64,000 bases of DNA. Origin: an uncultured Clostridia bacterium. Its GTDB lineage: Bacteria > Bacillota > Clostridia > TANB77 > CAG-508. The notes below the pieces were generated by a model. That model was not told where the DNA came from and searched no databases. It saw only the letters and a list, made by a program, of their open reading frames with translations. The position numbers and the translations under genes were made by a program. Of the stretch, positions 1 to 10,030 are shown in pieces (positions within the stretch are counted from its first letter, which is position 1; each line of letters opens with the position of its first letter). The DNA lies in the NCBI GenBank assembly GCA_934162365.1, contig CAKPIK010000001.1, positions 310,001 through 374,000 of the forward strand. The letters run 5' to 3'.

Positions 1-1
1 T

Positions 2-2203
2 GGAAGCGGAAAAACAAAGGTACTAACACATAAAATAGCATATTTATTAGAAGAAAAAGATATAAAACCATGGAATATATTAGCAATAACATTTACTAAT
101 AAAGCAGCAAATGAAATGAAAACTAGAGTTGAAGGATTAGTTGGAGAAGCTGCAAAAGATATGTGGATTGGAACTTTCCATTCAATCTGCGTAAAAATAT
201 TAAGAAGATTTATAGATAGAATAGGGTATGATACAAGTTTTATAATATTTGATACATCAGATCAAAGAACATTAGTAAAAGAATGTTTAAAATCTTTAGA
301 TTTAGATGAAAAAATGTTTTCAGATAGATCTGTTCTTTCAGAAATATCAAATGCGAAAAATGAAATGTTAGAACCAACTCAATATATGGCAAGAGTAAAT
401 GGAGACTTTAGAAAAGAAAAAATTGCAGGTGTATATGCGCTATATCAACAAAGATTAAAAGAAAATAATGCAGTAGATTTTGATGATATTATAAATTTAA
501 CAATAAAAATACTAATGGAAAACCCAGAGGTATTGGCATATTATAACGATAAATTTAAATATGTTTTAGTTGATGAGTATCAAGATACAAATAAGGCACA
601 ATTTACATTAGTTACAATGCTTGCTTCAAAATATGGAAATATAACGGTTGTGGGAGATAACGACCAAGGAATTTATAGTTTTCGTGGGGCTGATATTTCT
701 AATATTTTAAACTTTGAAAAAGATTTTCCTGGAACAAAAATTATTAAACTTGAGCAAAATTACAGATGTACAGGTAATATTTTGAAGGCTGCAAATGCTG
801 TAATAAAAAATAATGAAGTAAAATATAAAAAAGAATTATGGACTGAAAACGATACAGGTGAACTTCCAAATGTATTTTGTGGAGATAACGAATACGATGA
901 GGCCTCATATGTTATAGAACAAATAAATAGATTAAGAAGAGAAGAATATTTTAAATATTCAGATTTCACTGTATTGTATAGAATGAATGCACAATCAAGA
1001 GCAATAGAAGATATTTTAAGAAGAGAAGATATACCTTATAAAATTATAGGTGGACTTAAATTCTATGAAAGAAAAGAAATAAAAGATGCAATTGCATATT
1101 TGAGATTAATATTTAATCCATCAGATAATTTGAGCTTAAAAAGAATAATAAATGAGCCTAAAAGAGGCGTTGGAAAAACAAGCTTAGATAATGTTGCAAA
1201 AATAGCAGAGGACAATAATGTATCAATGTATGAAGTTATTAAAAATGCAGCAGATTATGGATTAAATAGAGTATTTGTAAATACCAGAGAGTTTATTGAA
1301 CAAATTGAATATTTAATAAATAAAAAAGAAGAATTAAAAATATCAGAATTAATAAAAGAGGCCTTAAATAAAACAGGTTATACAAAAGCTTTAGAAAATG
1401 AAAATACAGTAGAAGCGGAAAGCAGAATACAAAACTTAGAAGAATTATTAACTGTTGCTATTGAATTTGAAGAAGAAAATGCAGAAAATTCATTAGGTGA
1501 ATTCCTAGAAGGAATAACCTTATCAAGTGATGTTGATGGCTTGGAAGAAAGCGATGATATGGTCACACTAATGACATTGCATAGTGCAAAAGGACTAGAG
1601 TTTCCAGTTGTTTTCTTAGTCGGAATGGAAGAAGGAATTTTCCCGGGATATAAATCAATAGGAGAACCAAAAGAATTAGAAGAAGAAAGAAGACTTTGTT
1701 ATGTTGGAATAACAAGAGCAAAACAATATTTATTTTTAACTTGTGCAAAACAAAGAACCATATTTGGTTCTACAACTTATAACAGTCCTTCAAGATTCTT
1801 AAATGAAATACCAGAAGAATACCTAAAAGGATATAAAGAAGCATTTGAAAGAGAAACAACAAATAATTCATATAGTAAATCATATGATTGGGAATATGGA
1901 AAAACATCTAAAGTTACAACTAGAAAATTACAAACAAATGAAATACAATCTGCATATAAAAATACTACTGGTTATAATTTTAAAACACCAGAAAGTTTTT
2001 TAGCAAACTTAAACAAAAAAGAAGAAAATAACGTAGACTTATCAAAATACAAAGCTGGAGAAAGAGTATATCATAAAAAGTTTGGAGAAGGAACAATAAA
2101 TTATGTAGAACAAGAAGGAGACGACTTAAAAGTTGATATAAATTTTGATAAAGCTGGTCATAAACGTTTAATGGCTAAGTTTGCAAACCTAGAAATTATT
2201 TAG
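2..2203 (+). CDS. pcrA: ATP-dependent DNA helicase PcrA/UvrD, 5'-truncated by the window edge
   Basis: Superfamily 1A 3'-5' helicase used in repair and in clearing replication and transcription blocks. The reading frame is open from base 2 and enters inside Walker A (GSGKT). The N-terminal few dozen residues lie outside the window; the first in-window ATG at 116 is internal. Visible motifs in order: TFTNKAA (Ia), VDEYQDTN (II, Walker B), GDNDQGIYSFRGA (III), TLHSAKGLEF (V) and YVGITRAK (VI). The C-terminal block GERVYHKKFGEGTI is the Tudor-like end typical of Firmicute PcrA and argues against RecB-type helicases. A terminator follows directly. Confidence 0.95.
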   Translation, partial: GSGKTKVLTHKIAYLLEEKDIKPWNILAITFTNKAANEMKTRVEGLVGEAAKDMWIGTFHSICVKILRRFIDRIGYDTSFIIFDTSDQRTLVKECLKSLDLDEKMFSDRSVLSEISNAKNEMLEPTQYMARVNGDFRKEKIAGVYALYQQRLKENNAVDFDDIINLTIKILMENPEVLAYYNDKFKYVLVDEYQDTNKAQFTLVTMLASKYGNITVVGDNDQGIYSFRGADISNILNFEKDFPGTKIIKLEQNYRCTGNILKAANAVIKNNEVKYKKELWTENDTGELPNVFCGDNEYDEASYVIEQINRLRREEYFKYSDFTVLYRMNAQSRAIEDILRREDIPYKIIGGLKFYERKEIKDAIAYLRLIFNPSDNLSLKRIINEPKRGVGKTSLDNVAKIAEDNNVSMYEVIKNAADYGLNRVFVNTREFIEQIEYLINKKEELKISELIKEALNKTGYTKALENENTVEAESRIQNLEELLTVAIEFEEENAENSLGEFLEGITLSSDVDGLEESDDMVTLMTLHSAKGLEFPVVFLVGMEEGIFPGYKSIGEPKELEEERRLCYVGITRAKQYLFLTCAKQRTIFGSTTYNSPSRFLNEIPEEYLKGYKEAFERETTNNSYSKSYDWEYGKTSKVTTRKLQTNEIQSAYKNTTGYNFKTPESFLANLNKKEENNVDLSKYKAGERVYHKKFGEGTINYVEQEGDDLKVDINFDKAGHKRLMAKFANLEII

Positions 2204-2212
2204 GAATTATTT

Positions 2213-2252
2213 AAAAGACGTGTTTAGATATATTAATAAACACGTCTTTTTT
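2213..2252 (+). terminator. Rho-independent terminator after pcrA
   Basis: Perfect 14-nt arms (AAAAGACGTGTTTA at 2213-2226 and its complement at 2237-2250) followed by Ts. Confidence 0.85.
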
Positions 2253-2367
2253 GAAATATTATGCAAATTCTCTTGAATAAATCATAAAAATAGTATAAAA
2301 TGTAACAAAGATGTAATAAAAGAGGTGCATTAAAATAATTAGAGTATTTAAGAAGATATATGTATAT

Positions 2368-3342
2368 ATGAGAAGTGCTGTAAAGCTTATTTCCCTAGTT
2401 ATGTTAGCTACTGTTTTAATTGGTGCTGCTATTATTTTAATATATAAACCAATATATAAAGTAACACTAAATGGTGAAAAAATTGGATATTGCCAAGACA
2501 AAGAAGCATTACAAAATAAAATAAATGACTATATGGAAAACGGTGAAGATGGACAGAAAAATGTAGCATTTGTACAAATAGATGATATGCCAGAATATAA
2601 AATGTGTTTACAGAAAAAAGGAATTACTACTAATGATGAAGAAATATTTTTGGCTATAAAAGAAACTGGAATTACATATTATAGATATTATGCAATTGCA
2701 GATGATGGAAAAGAAAAAGTATATGTGGCTTCTTTTGATGATGCAGAAAGCGCTGTTGAAGAATTAAAAGATAAAAAAAGTCAAAATAGTTCAGACTTAA
2801 CAATAATTGAAAAATATGAAGTTGAATTACCTAGTTTATCAACTAAAGAAGAAACAGTATCTAAATTATATGAGAAAAAAGTTGTAACTACAACAGTAAC
2901 AAAGTATGCAGCAACTGGCTCTAAAAACTTTAGTACAAGTAGAGCATTAAATTATAATAAAGTTAATTTAGGAATCTCATTAACAAGACCAGTTTCTGGT
3001 GTATTAACATCAAGATATGGATATAGATGGGGTAGAACTCATACAGGTATAGACATAGGAGCTCCTACGGGTACTGCTGTAAAATGCGCAGCTGCTGGAA
3101 AAGTAACATTTTCTGGTTGGAAAGGCGAACTTGGGAATTTAGTTGTTGTAACACACGCAAATGGCATTCAAACATATTATGGACATTGTAGTAAGTTACT
3201 AGTAACAGCAGGACAAACTGTTTCTGCTGGAGATGTTATTGCGAAAGTAGGTTCTACCGGAAGGTCAACAGGTTCACATTTACATTTTGAAATTAGAATA
3301 AATGGAGGGTCTATAAACCCACAAGGATATATAGGTTATTAA
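2368..3342 (+). CDS. Membrane-anchored M23 (LytM-type) metallopeptidase
   Basis: Predicted peptidoglycan endopeptidase or a SpoIIQ-like structural relative. One N-terminal membrane segment (about residues 6-26) is followed by a roughly 190-residue extracellular region and a C-terminal M23 domain. The zinc ligands are intact: HTGID from residue 225 and HLHFE near 304, with YYGHCSKL between. It is therefore probably catalytically active, unlike degenerate SpoIIQ-type proteins. The start is uncertain: ATG 2368 has only a weak AAGAAG upstream, while the frame stays open upstream to ATT codons near an AGAGG at 2321. It stands alone between two terminators. A sporulation role is possible but not shown. 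Confidence 0.85.
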   Translation: MRSAVKLISLVMLATVLIGAAIILIYKPIYKVTLNGEKIGYCQDKEALQNKINDYMENGEDGQKNVAFVQIDDMPEYKMCLQKKGITTNDEEIFLAIKETGITYYRYYAIADDGKEKVYVASFDDAESAVEELKDKKSQNSSDLTIIEKYEVELPSLSTKEETVSKLYEKKVVTTTVTKYAATGSKNFSTSRALNYNKVNLGISLTRPVSGVLTSRYGYRWGRTHTGIDIGAPTGTAVKCAAAGKVTFSGWKGELGNLVVVTHANGIQTYYGHCSKLLVTAGQTVSAGDVIAKVGSTGRSTGSHLHFEIRINGGSINPQGYIGY

Positions 3343-3345
3343 TAG

Positions 3346-3380
3346 AAAAGATGGTGAATAAAAATATTCATCATCTTTTT
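3346..3380 (+). terminator. Terminator after the M23 peptidase gene
   Basis: Arms AAAAGATGGTGAATA (3346-3360) and TATTCATCATCTTTT (3364-3378) with a T tail. Confidence 0.85.
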
Positions 3381-3398
3381 ACATATATTAAAATTTGA

Positions 3399-3427
3399 TT
3401 GACAAACATAAAAAATATCTATATAAT
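3399..3427 (+). promoter_or_regulatory. Sigma-A-type promoter of hpf
   Basis: TTGACA at 3399-3404, a 17-bp spacer, then TATAAT at 3422-3427. Both boxes match the consensus exactly. Confidence 0.75.
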
Positions 3428-3474
3428 AAACTTGAAATTGATATTTCAAACATATTAACGAAGGAGTGATTACT

Positions 3475-4011
3475 ATGAACATAATAATAACAGGAAAAGA
3501 TCTAAAAGCAACTGACGCAATAAAAGATTATGTCGAGAAAAAATTAGAAAGAATAGAAAAATATTTTGAAGGAGAAGAAATAAAAGTTCAAGTAAAAATA
3601 AAGAGCGAAAAAGGTTCTCAAATTGCTGAAATGCAAGTCAATGTAAAAACATATAGTATAAGAGCAGTTACAGAAACTAAAGATTTATATGCTTCAATTG
3701 ACAAAGATATTGATATACTAGAAGGACAAATAAGAAAAATTAAGACTAAAAAAGAAAAAATGAATAAAGATGAATCTATAAGATTAAAAGAAAGTAATTT
3801 ATCAGACGGAATATCAGTTGTAGAAAAAGAAGTAATAAAAACTTTATACTACGATATTAAACCATTATCTGTTGAAGATGCAAAATTAAAACTAGAAGAA
3901 AAACCAGGAAATATTTTCTTAACATTTATAAATGTAGACACAGGAAAAGTAAATGTGTTATTTAAATTAAAAGATTCTGACAACTATGGTGTGGTTGAAC
4001 CAGAAGCATAA
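3475..4011 (+). CDS. hpf: Ribosome hibernation promoting factor, long form
   Basis: Binds the 30S decoding region and drives formation of inactive 100S ribosomes in stationary phase. The start is ATG 3475, eight bases after AAGGAG; an in-frame GTG at 3466 overlaps that Shine-Dalgarno. The 178-residue protein has the N-terminal S30AE/YfiA fold (MNIIITGKDLKATDAIKDY) and a separate C-terminal dimerisation domain (EVIKTLYYDIKPLSVEDA), as expected of long HPF in Firmicutes. The two are joined by a charged linker at about residues 95-125. It is monocistronic, with a consensus promoter upstream and a terminator downstream. Confidence 0.95.
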   Translation: MNIIITGKDLKATDAIKDYVEKKLERIEKYFEGEEIKVQVKIKSEKGSQIAEMQVNVKTYSIRAVTETKDLYASIDKDIDILEGQIRKIKTKKEKMNKDESIRLKESNLSDGISVVEKEVIKTLYYDIKPLSVEDAKLKLEEKPGNIFLTFINVDTGKVNVLFKLKDSDNYGVVEPEA

Positions 4012-4026
4012 ATTTTAAAAATAATA

Positions 4027-4055
4027 AAAAGGCAGGAACATAATTCCTGCCTTTT
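4027..4055. terminator. Bidirectional terminator between hpf and the SASP gene
   Basis: Perfect 12-nt arms AAAAGGCAGGAA (4027-4038) and TTCCTGCCTTTT (4044-4055). Both strands have U-rich ends and the flanking genes converge. Confidence 0.85.
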
Positions 4056-4113
4056 ATGTATTCATAAAAGATAAGATTTATATCCCTGTCTTAAAAACTA
4101 GTAACTAATAAAC

Positions 4114-4308
4114 TTATTTCATGTTGTTTTCAGCTTGTTGGATTAATTTTCTAACCATGTTACCACCGATTCTACCAGCGTCCTTTGAAGATATATCTCC
4201 GTTGTAACCTTGTTTTAAGTTAACACCAACTTCGCTAGCTACTTCATATTTGAATTTTTCTAAAGCTGCTTTTGCTTCAGGAACTACTTTTTGATTACTT
4301 CTTGCCAT
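4114..4308 (-). CDS. Alpha/beta-type small acid-soluble spore protein (SASP)
   Basis: A 64-residue DNA-coating protein of the dormant spore, made in the forespore and degraded by Gpr at germination. It has the two conserved SASP blocks: the germination-protease region KFKYEVASEVGV and the C-terminal DNA-binding helix GGNMVRKLIQQAE. The Shine-Dalgarno on the minus strand is AGGAGGTG, directly before ATG at 4308. The 5' leader (about 4341-4372) contains an inverted repeat (ATTGAAAAAC / GTTTTTTCAAT) that could affect message stability. This is direct evidence that the organism forms spores. Confidence 0.96.
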   Translation of the reverse strand: MARSNQKVVPEAKAALEKFKYEVASEVGVNLKQGYNGDISSKDAGRIGGNMVRKLIQQAENNMK

Positions 4309-4528
4309 TACTAATTCACCTCCTAGGAAATTTAATAAAATTATTGAAAAAACTTAATGTTTTTCAATAATTATAATTTGCAATCTAGAGAAAAATAAAC
4401 TGGAAATTTTTACAAAAATAAGATATTTAAAGTGGAACAATATAGTTTAAGTAACATAGATGATAACTTTTCTAAATATAAATATTAAAAACAGGTTTAC
4501 TGATTTTAATAAATATAAAAAATTAGTA

Positions 4529-4557
4529 TTGAAAAAAATTTTTTAAAAAGATATAAT
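4529..4557 (+). promoter_or_regulatory. Promoter of the HAD phosphatase gene
   Basis: TTGAAA at 4529-4534, a 17-bp spacer, TATAAT at 4552-4557. Apart from this and the SASP leader hairpin I see nothing in the rest of 4309-4585. Confidence 0.6.
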
Positions 4558-4585
4558 AAAGCATATAATAAAAATGGAGGAAAGT

Positions 4586-5452
4586 ATGTACAAGCTAATA
4601 GCGATAGATTTAGATGGTACTCTTTTAAATTCATACGGTGAAATCACAAGAGAAAATAAACAAGCAATAAAGTATGCAATCGATAATGGCATTGAAGTTG
4701 TTTTGGCTTCAGGGAGAGATCCTGGAACTATGAAAAAGATAAGTTTGGAGTTAGGAATAAATAATTATTTAATAGCTGGAAACGGTGCAAGTGTATATGA
4801 TATAAAATTAGATAAAAATATTTATAAAAGTTTTATTGAAAAAGAAAAGGCGTTGCAAATAATTAAATTGTGTAAAGAAAACAGTATTTTCTTTAATATA
4901 TATACAAACAAGGGAATTATAACGGAAAGTTTAAATTATAATGTCAAAGTTTTTAATAATGAGAATAATTATAAACCAAATAATAAAAGAACTAATATAG
5001 AAGTAACCACAGACATATATAAATATATAAATGATAATGAATTGGAAATTTTAAAAATTATTATATGTGATAATAGTAAAATAATATTTAATAATATTAT
5101 TGACAAATTAAAAAAAATAAGAGATGTTGAAGTATTAGATGTTTCTCACATGTCAAAAAAATTTATTAAACGTGGTACTGAAGAAGTTCAAGTGGAGTAT
5201 TTTTATACTGAAGTTACAAATAAAAATACTAATAAGTGGGATGCAATAACTTTTTTAATAAATGAATTGGACATAAAAAAAGATGAAGTTATATGTATAG
5301 GAGATAATATTAATGACCTAAAAATGATAGAAAATTCTGGTCTTGGAATTGTTATGAAGGATAGTGCACTTGAAAAAATGAAAATAGGAGATTATGTGAC
5401 TTTAGATAATAATTCTAATGGCGTAGAAAAGGCTATTTATAAGTATATTTAA
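4586..5452 (+). CDS. Cof-type HAD-superfamily phosphatase
   Basis: Cytosolic haloacid-dehalogenase-fold hydrolase with a type IIB cap (Cof/YidA group), probably acting on sugar or nucleotide phosphates; the substrate cannot be told from sequence. HAD motif I is DLDGTL with the nucleophile Asp8, the motif II Ser lies in LASGRD, and motif IV is CIGDNINDLKMI near the C-terminus. The start ATG 4586 is chosen because GGAGGA ends five bases before it; the in-frame ATG at 4574 overlaps that site. Length is 288 residues, normal for the family. It stands alone with its own promoter and terminator. Confidence 0.88.
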   Translation: MYKLIAIDLDGTLLNSYGEITRENKQAIKYAIDNGIEVVLASGRDPGTMKKISLELGINNYLIAGNGASVYDIKLDKNIYKSFIEKEKALQIIKLCKENSIFFNIYTNKGIITESLNYNVKVFNNENNYKPNNKRTNIEVTTDIYKYINDNELEILKIIICDNSKIIFNNIIDKLKKIRDVEVLDVSHMSKKFIKRGTEEVQVEYFYTEVTNKNTNKWDAITFLINELDIKKDEVICIGDNINDLKMIENSGLGIVMKDSALEKMKIGDYVTLDNNSNGVEKAIYKYI

Positions 5453-5494
5453 AGATGTTACAGTTTTGTTACAAAAAGATTAATTTTACATTAC

Positions 5495-5529
5495 AAGGCG
5501 ACTTAAATCATTGATTTAAGTCGCTTTTT
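5495..5529 (+). terminator. Terminator between the HAD gene and the pilus operon
   Basis: Arms GCGACTTAAATCA (5498-5510) and TGATTTAAGTCGC (5512-5524), then TTTTT. Confidence 0.85.
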
Positions 5530-5587
5530 ATTGTAGAATATTATTAAATGTAATATTATGCGAAGAGTATGTCGAGGAGGAATTAAT

Positions 5588-6463
5588 ATGGGATCAAATC
5601 CAATGCAAAAAATGAAAAGAAATGCGGTATTGACAGGACTTATAATAGGTCTAGTGATAGGACTTATAATGTGCTTAATAGCAGTATGGTTCTTTACTAA
5701 AAGTGGAGCAACAGTTGGAACATCTAAGAAGGGAGCAATTAAGGTAGCTGTTTTGAATAAAGATATTAAATCTGGAAATAAAGTTTCCTTAAGCGATTTT
5801 ACTGTTAAAACAGTAAGTGCAGATGGCGTACCAACAGATGCGTTAATTCCAACTGCAGAAGCTGTTACAAAAATAGATTTAAAAGCTGGTACAGTATTAG
5901 CTGCTGGAATGTTAAATCAAACAACTAATACCCTAACAAATGATTTAAGAGAACAAGAATATAATATGGTGGTTCTACCAACTCAACTTTCAGCAGGGGA
6001 TTTTATAGATATAAGATTACAACTTCCAAATGGAGGAGACTATATAGTTGTTTCTAAAAAACAAGTTTTAAATTGCAATGCATCAACAGTATGGTTGAAC
6101 ATGTACGAAGAAGAAATAGAACTAATGAGCAATGCAATAATTGAATATTATATAATGGCAGGTTCTAAATTATATGCTACAAAATATACGACACCAGGCG
6201 TTCAAACAGCAGCTGTTGGAACTTATGTGCCAAACGATACAGTGGCGAAGTTAATAGAAAATAACCCAAATATTAAGAGTTATATAAATACAGAAAGATA
6301 TTCAACTGAATTAAGAAATATAAGAAGTAATTTTATAAATTCAGCTATAAATAATTATAGTGATGATGCAATAAGCAACATAGAGAAAAATATGCAAGAA
6401 GAAATACAATCTTTAAAAGAAACAAGAGAATCATATTTTGGTACATTAAATTCAGTTAATTAG
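5588..6463 (+). CDS. SAF-domain membrane protein, CpaB/RcpC-like, first gene of the pilus operon
   Basis: The 291-residue protein has a short cytosolic N-terminus, one membrane helix (about residues 17-39) and a SAF domain (about 52-115, beginning IKVAVLNKDIKSGNKVSL). That is the layout of CpaB/RcpC and FlgA-like assembly factors. ATG 5588 follows GAGGAGG. The family usually guides pilus subunits or a secretin through the periplasm; in a Gram-positive cell it would sit outside the membrane. It leads an apparent operon of pilus-like genes spaced 2-40 bases apart, which is the main reason for the functional call. The C-terminal third is Asn/Ser/Glu-rich and helical, without a recognisable domain. 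Confidence 0.7.
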   Translation: MGSNPMQKMKRNAVLTGLIIGLVIGLIMCLIAVWFFTKSGATVGTSKKGAIKVAVLNKDIKSGNKVSLSDFTVKTVSADGVPTDALIPTAEAVTKIDLKAGTVLAAGMLNQTTNTLTNDLREQEYNMVVLPTQLSAGDFIDIRLQLPNGGDYIVVSKKQVLNCNASTVWLNMYEEEIELMSNAIIEYYIMAGSKLYATKYTTPGVQTAAVGTYVPNDTVAKLIENNPNIKSYINTERYSTELRNIRSNFINSAINNYSDDAISNIEKNMQEEIQSLKETRESYFGTLNSVN

Positions 6464-6482
6464 AACTTAAAGGGAGGAACAA

Positions 6483-7181
6483 ATGAAAAATATTTGTTTT
6501 ATTGGAGCTTTCGATAAATTAGATTTAATACTATATGTGGCTAAAATAATGAAAACTTTAGGAAAAAAAGTGCTAGTAGTTGATGCCACAATGTTACAAA
6601 AATCTAAATATATAGTTCCAACGATTAATCCAACAAAATCATATATAACAAGATTTGAAGATATAGACATAGCAGTTGGATTTGAAAACTATGAGGAAAT
6701 CGAAAGATATATAGGCTATACAGAAGAACAAAAAATGAAGTATGATTATGCATTGGTAGATATTGATGAAGCAGAAATTTTTGAGAATTTTAATAATGAA
6801 TATACAATTAAAAATTATTTTGTAACTTCATTTGAACTTTATTCAATAAGAAAAGGATTAGAAACCATTAGCCAAATAAAAAAACCAATCAAAATAACTA
6901 AGCTAACTTTTTCTAAAGAAATAAGTGAACAAGATGATTACTATTTAGATTATTTAGCGTTAGGATATAAAATTATATGGGAAGATAACAAGATTAATTT
7001 TCCATATAATACAGAAGATGTTGAAAACATGATAGAAAATCAGAAAAATTCTAAAATTAAAACAAAAGGATTAAGTCAACAATACAAGGATTGTTTAGAA
7101 TATTTAATAATTGATATAATTCCAGACATAAATGTTAACAATTTAAAACGAGTGATGAAGATTATTGAAAAGGAAGGATAA
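6483..7181 (+). CDS. ParA/TadZ-like protein without a P-loop (first of two)
   Basis: A 232-residue protein with the N-terminal beta-alpha-beta order of ParA/MinD/TadZ proteins: MKNICFIGAFDKLDLILYVA, a helix, then KKVLVVDAT with the switch-like Asp. The loop that should read KGGxGKT is GAFDKLDL, without the GKT triad, so ATP hydrolysis is unlikely. TadZ/CpaE proteins place the Tad machine at its cell-envelope site, and several are atypical ATPases. It starts 19 bases after the SAF gene with GGGAGGA upstream and ends two bases before the next gene, so the two are probably translationally coupled. Confidence 0.6.
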   Translation: MKNICFIGAFDKLDLILYVAKIMKTLGKKVLVVDATMLQKSKYIVPTINPTKSYITRFEDIDIAVGFENYEEIERYIGYTEEQKMKYDYALVDIDEAEIFENFNNEYTIKNYFVTSFELYSIRKGLETISQIKKPIKITKLTFSKEISEQDDYYLDYLALGYKIIWEDNKINFPYNTEDVENMIENQKNSKIKTKGLSQQYKDCLEYLIIDIIPDINVNNLKRVMKIIEKEG

Positions 7182-7183
7182 AA

Positions 7184-8017
7184 ATGCCTATAACAACTTT
7201 TTGGAGCAATAATAAAGAAACAATTGGACAAACTGTTTCAGCAGCAAGCATGGCTACTGAGATGGCAATAGAACATAATTATAGAGTTTTGCTTATTTCA
7301 GCAGATTTTAATAATACAACAATGCTAGATTGCTTTGGAGCACAAGAATCTAATAAAGAAATATTAAAAGGTTTAATCAGAAAACCACAGATAAATTTAG
7401 ACTCAGGAATTAATGGATTATTAAAAATGGCAAGTAGTAATAGAGTTACTCCAGAAATAATTCATGATTACACGAAGATTGTTTATGAAAATAGACTAGA
7501 AGTATTGTATTCACCAACCGACATTAATGAAAATGATAAAAAAGCTACAATGGAAAGAATGAAGAATATAATAATGAATGCTGCAAGATATTATGATCAG
7601 GTTATAGTTGATTTAAGAAAAGGACTTGAAACAAGTGAACAATTAGAAATACTTGCATTGTCAGATGTTATTGTTTTTAATATAAACCAAAGAATGGATA
7701 GAATTACAGAGGCACTTCAAATAAAGGAAATGAATGGTCTGTATGATAGGGTTGTTTGGAATATTTGCAAATATGATAAAAATTCAAAATGCAATACTAA
7801 AAATTTATTGAGAACAGTATTAAAAAGACAAACAATTTGTGAAACACCATACAATACATTAATATATGATGCTTGCGGAGATGGAAAAATAGCTGAAATG
7901 TTACTAAACTTTAGAACACTAAGAGATGAAGATGAAAACTTGACATTTATAAATAGAATAAAGGAACTACAAGAAGCTGTATTACTAAAGTATCAAGAGA
8001 GAAGATCTAGATTGTAG
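7184..8017 (+). CDS. ParA/TadZ-like protein with altered P-loop (second of two)
   Basis: A 277-residue relative of the preceding gene. The N-terminus (MPITTFWSNNKETIGQTVSA) follows the deviant Walker A layout xKxxxGKT but has Gln for the catalytic Lys (GQT). Further on come VLLISADFNNTTMLD and DQVIVDLRKGLE (Walker A' and B-like strands). It is probably a nucleotide-binding or purely structural polar localisation factor for the pilus ATPase encoded next. Having two TadZ-like proteins in tandem is unusual and suggests a heterodimer. Assignment to the TadZ/CpaE group rests on fold pattern plus position. Confidence 0.65.
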   Translation: MPITTFWSNNKETIGQTVSAASMATEMAIEHNYRVLLISADFNNTTMLDCFGAQESNKEILKGLIRKPQINLDSGINGLLKMASSNRVTPEIIHDYTKIVYENRLEVLYSPTDINENDKKATMERMKNIIMNAARYYDQVIVDLRKGLETSEQLEILALSDVIVFNINQRMDRITEALQIKEMNGLYDRVVWNICKYDKNSKCNTKNLLRTVLKRQTICETPYNTLIYDACGDGKIAEMLLNFRTLRDEDENLTFINRIKELQEAVLLKYQERRSRL

Positions 8018-8034
8018 GAAGGGAGGAAATCCTA

Positions 8035-9994
8035 ATGTTATTTAATTTTTTGCTAATTGTTTTAGTATTAATTATAGCAGCGGCTGTGGTATTAAATACC
8101 ATAAAGAAAAAACAAAATGCAGAAGTAGAAGGAAAAGTTGAAGTTGACGAAAAAACTTATAATATAGATAAAATGACAGCATTTGTTAAAAGAAGACTAG
8201 ATGAAATAACTAAAGTGAATCTATACGATATTGGTTTATCAGAAGCAGAACTTGAAAGAAGAAAAAATAAAAAATATGAATTGAAGAAAGCTTTAAAAGG
8301 ATGTACATATGGAGATGTTAATGATAAAAAATATGTAAAAACACTTATATATGATTTACTATTACAAGAATATGGGGTTAATGAAATTAATATATCAAAA
8401 GCAATTCCATTTGATTTACCATCACTTCTTACACCACAAGATAAATTTGATATTTTATTATATACATATGAAAAAGAATTTGGATATGAAGCCTTAACAC
8501 AGATAATAAAAAAATATAATTTAGCTACTTTAAAATATGTACAAGGAGAAGCTAAACCATCATATGTAATAACTTGTGAAGAGATAAATGATATATATGA
8601 AAAAGAAAAGATATTATTATCATTCCCAGATAAATTAAATGTTGTTGTACAAAGAATATATCAACATTATAAAGGATATAGTAGCATAGATGAAGTTAGG
8701 GATATGAATATAGATGGTGTATCAGGTGGCGTATCTGGTTTACCAGAATCATTCCTAAGCCAAGTTGCTCAAACCGATGGTGATTACTTAAACCAAGTGT
8801 TAGATAAAAGAGTACCAAGAGCGTGTGACAGTATATGGATATTCTTCCAAGGTAAATCAATAAGATTAGAATTCTTATCATTTGGCACAGAAAGTGAATT
8901 AAAAAGAGTATGCCAAAACATATATAAATACAATAACCCAGGACAATTATCAGATACAAATGGATATAAAATTAATGAAATGAAAGATGGATCTCGTGTT
9001 GTTGTTGTTAGACCAAGTTTCTCAGAAACATGGGCATTCTTTGTAAGAAAGTTTGATGTTAAAAGAGCAACATTAGAGCAATTAATCACTTTTGAAGGAA
9101 AAGAAAAAGCAATAAGCTTATTAAAATTCCTAGTTAAAGGTGCAAGAATTATATCACTTACAGGTGAGCAAGGTTGTGGTAAAACAACTATGCTTATGGG
9201 TATGATTGAAAATATATATGAAACTATGAACATAAGGGTTCAAGAAACTGCTTTCGAGTTGCATTTAAGAAAAATATACCCAACAAGAAATATATTAACA
9301 TTCAGAGAAACAGATACAATTTCAGGACAAGAAGGTTTGGACGTTCAAAAGAAAACTGACGGTTCTGTTAATATAATCCGGAGAGGTTGCAACAGACCCC
9401 GTAGCATCTTGGATGATACAAGCAGCCCAAGTTGCATCTAAGTTTACATTATTTACTCACCATGCTAAAACTTTCCCAGACTTAGTAACAGCACTTAGAA
9501 ACTCAATGCTTAGAACGGGTGTATTCAAAGATGAAAAAACAGCAGAAGAACAAGTAATTCAAGTATTAAACTTTGATGTCCACTTAGTAAAAGACTTTAG
9601 AGGTAGAAGATACATAGAAAGAGTAACAGAATGTATACCAATTAGAAATAAAAATTTATATACTTTTGACCATAGAAATGAAAAAACATTAGAAGGAAAA
9701 TTAGATAAGTTTTTAGATAATGCAACAAATTACTTTACTAAAATAACAGATAAAGAAAACTATAAGTATGTAAATATAATGGAATATAAAGATGATAGTT
9801 ACATACTTACAAACAAAATCTCAGATTACAATATTAGTGAAATGAGAAAAAATATGGATGAAAACGACCAAGAAGAATTTGATAGATTCATAGAAGAAAA
9901 CTGGGGAACAAGCTCAAAAGTAAAAGAAGCTGAATTAGTGTCAGCTACTCCAGTACCAAAGAAACGTGGTAGAAAACCTAAAAACAATATATAA
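8035..9994 (+). pseudogene. CpaF/TadA-like secretion ATPase, interrupted by a +1 frameshift at 9378-9379
   Basis: The motor ATPase expected for Tad/type IV pilus assembly. An N-terminal membrane helix (about residues 3-19) precedes the usual CpaF N-terminal domain, then Walker A TGEQGCGKTT at residue 376. Just before the GEV that follows (Walker B region) the frame breaks: AATATAATCCGGAGAG reads out of frame to a stop at 9441. Removing one C (9378/9379) restores NIIGEVATDPVASWMIQAAQ and a continuous 652-residue protein to 9994. The downstream part carries the histidine-box region FTHHAKTF and ends in a basic tail (KKRGRKPKNN). If the insertion is real, the motor lacks everything after Walker A. 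An assembly error is at least as likely, because both halves are well conserved. Confidence 0.8.
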
Positions 9995-10030
9995 AAAACA
10001 TTGAACTAAAATTTAGGAGGTGAAAAACAT

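Noticed and set aside
2259..2501. Antisense open frames such as the 80-aa one over the M23 gene start and similar frames across most genes
   Set aside because: They lie opposite well-supported genes, lack ribosome binding sites and have compositions typical of reverse-complement AT-rich coding DNA.
8035..9994. Programmed +1 frameshifting of the CpaF-like gene
   Set aside because: No slippery run plus stimulatory stop context of a known type; similar +1 breaks occur in unrelated genes with the same C-GG form, which favours error or mutation.
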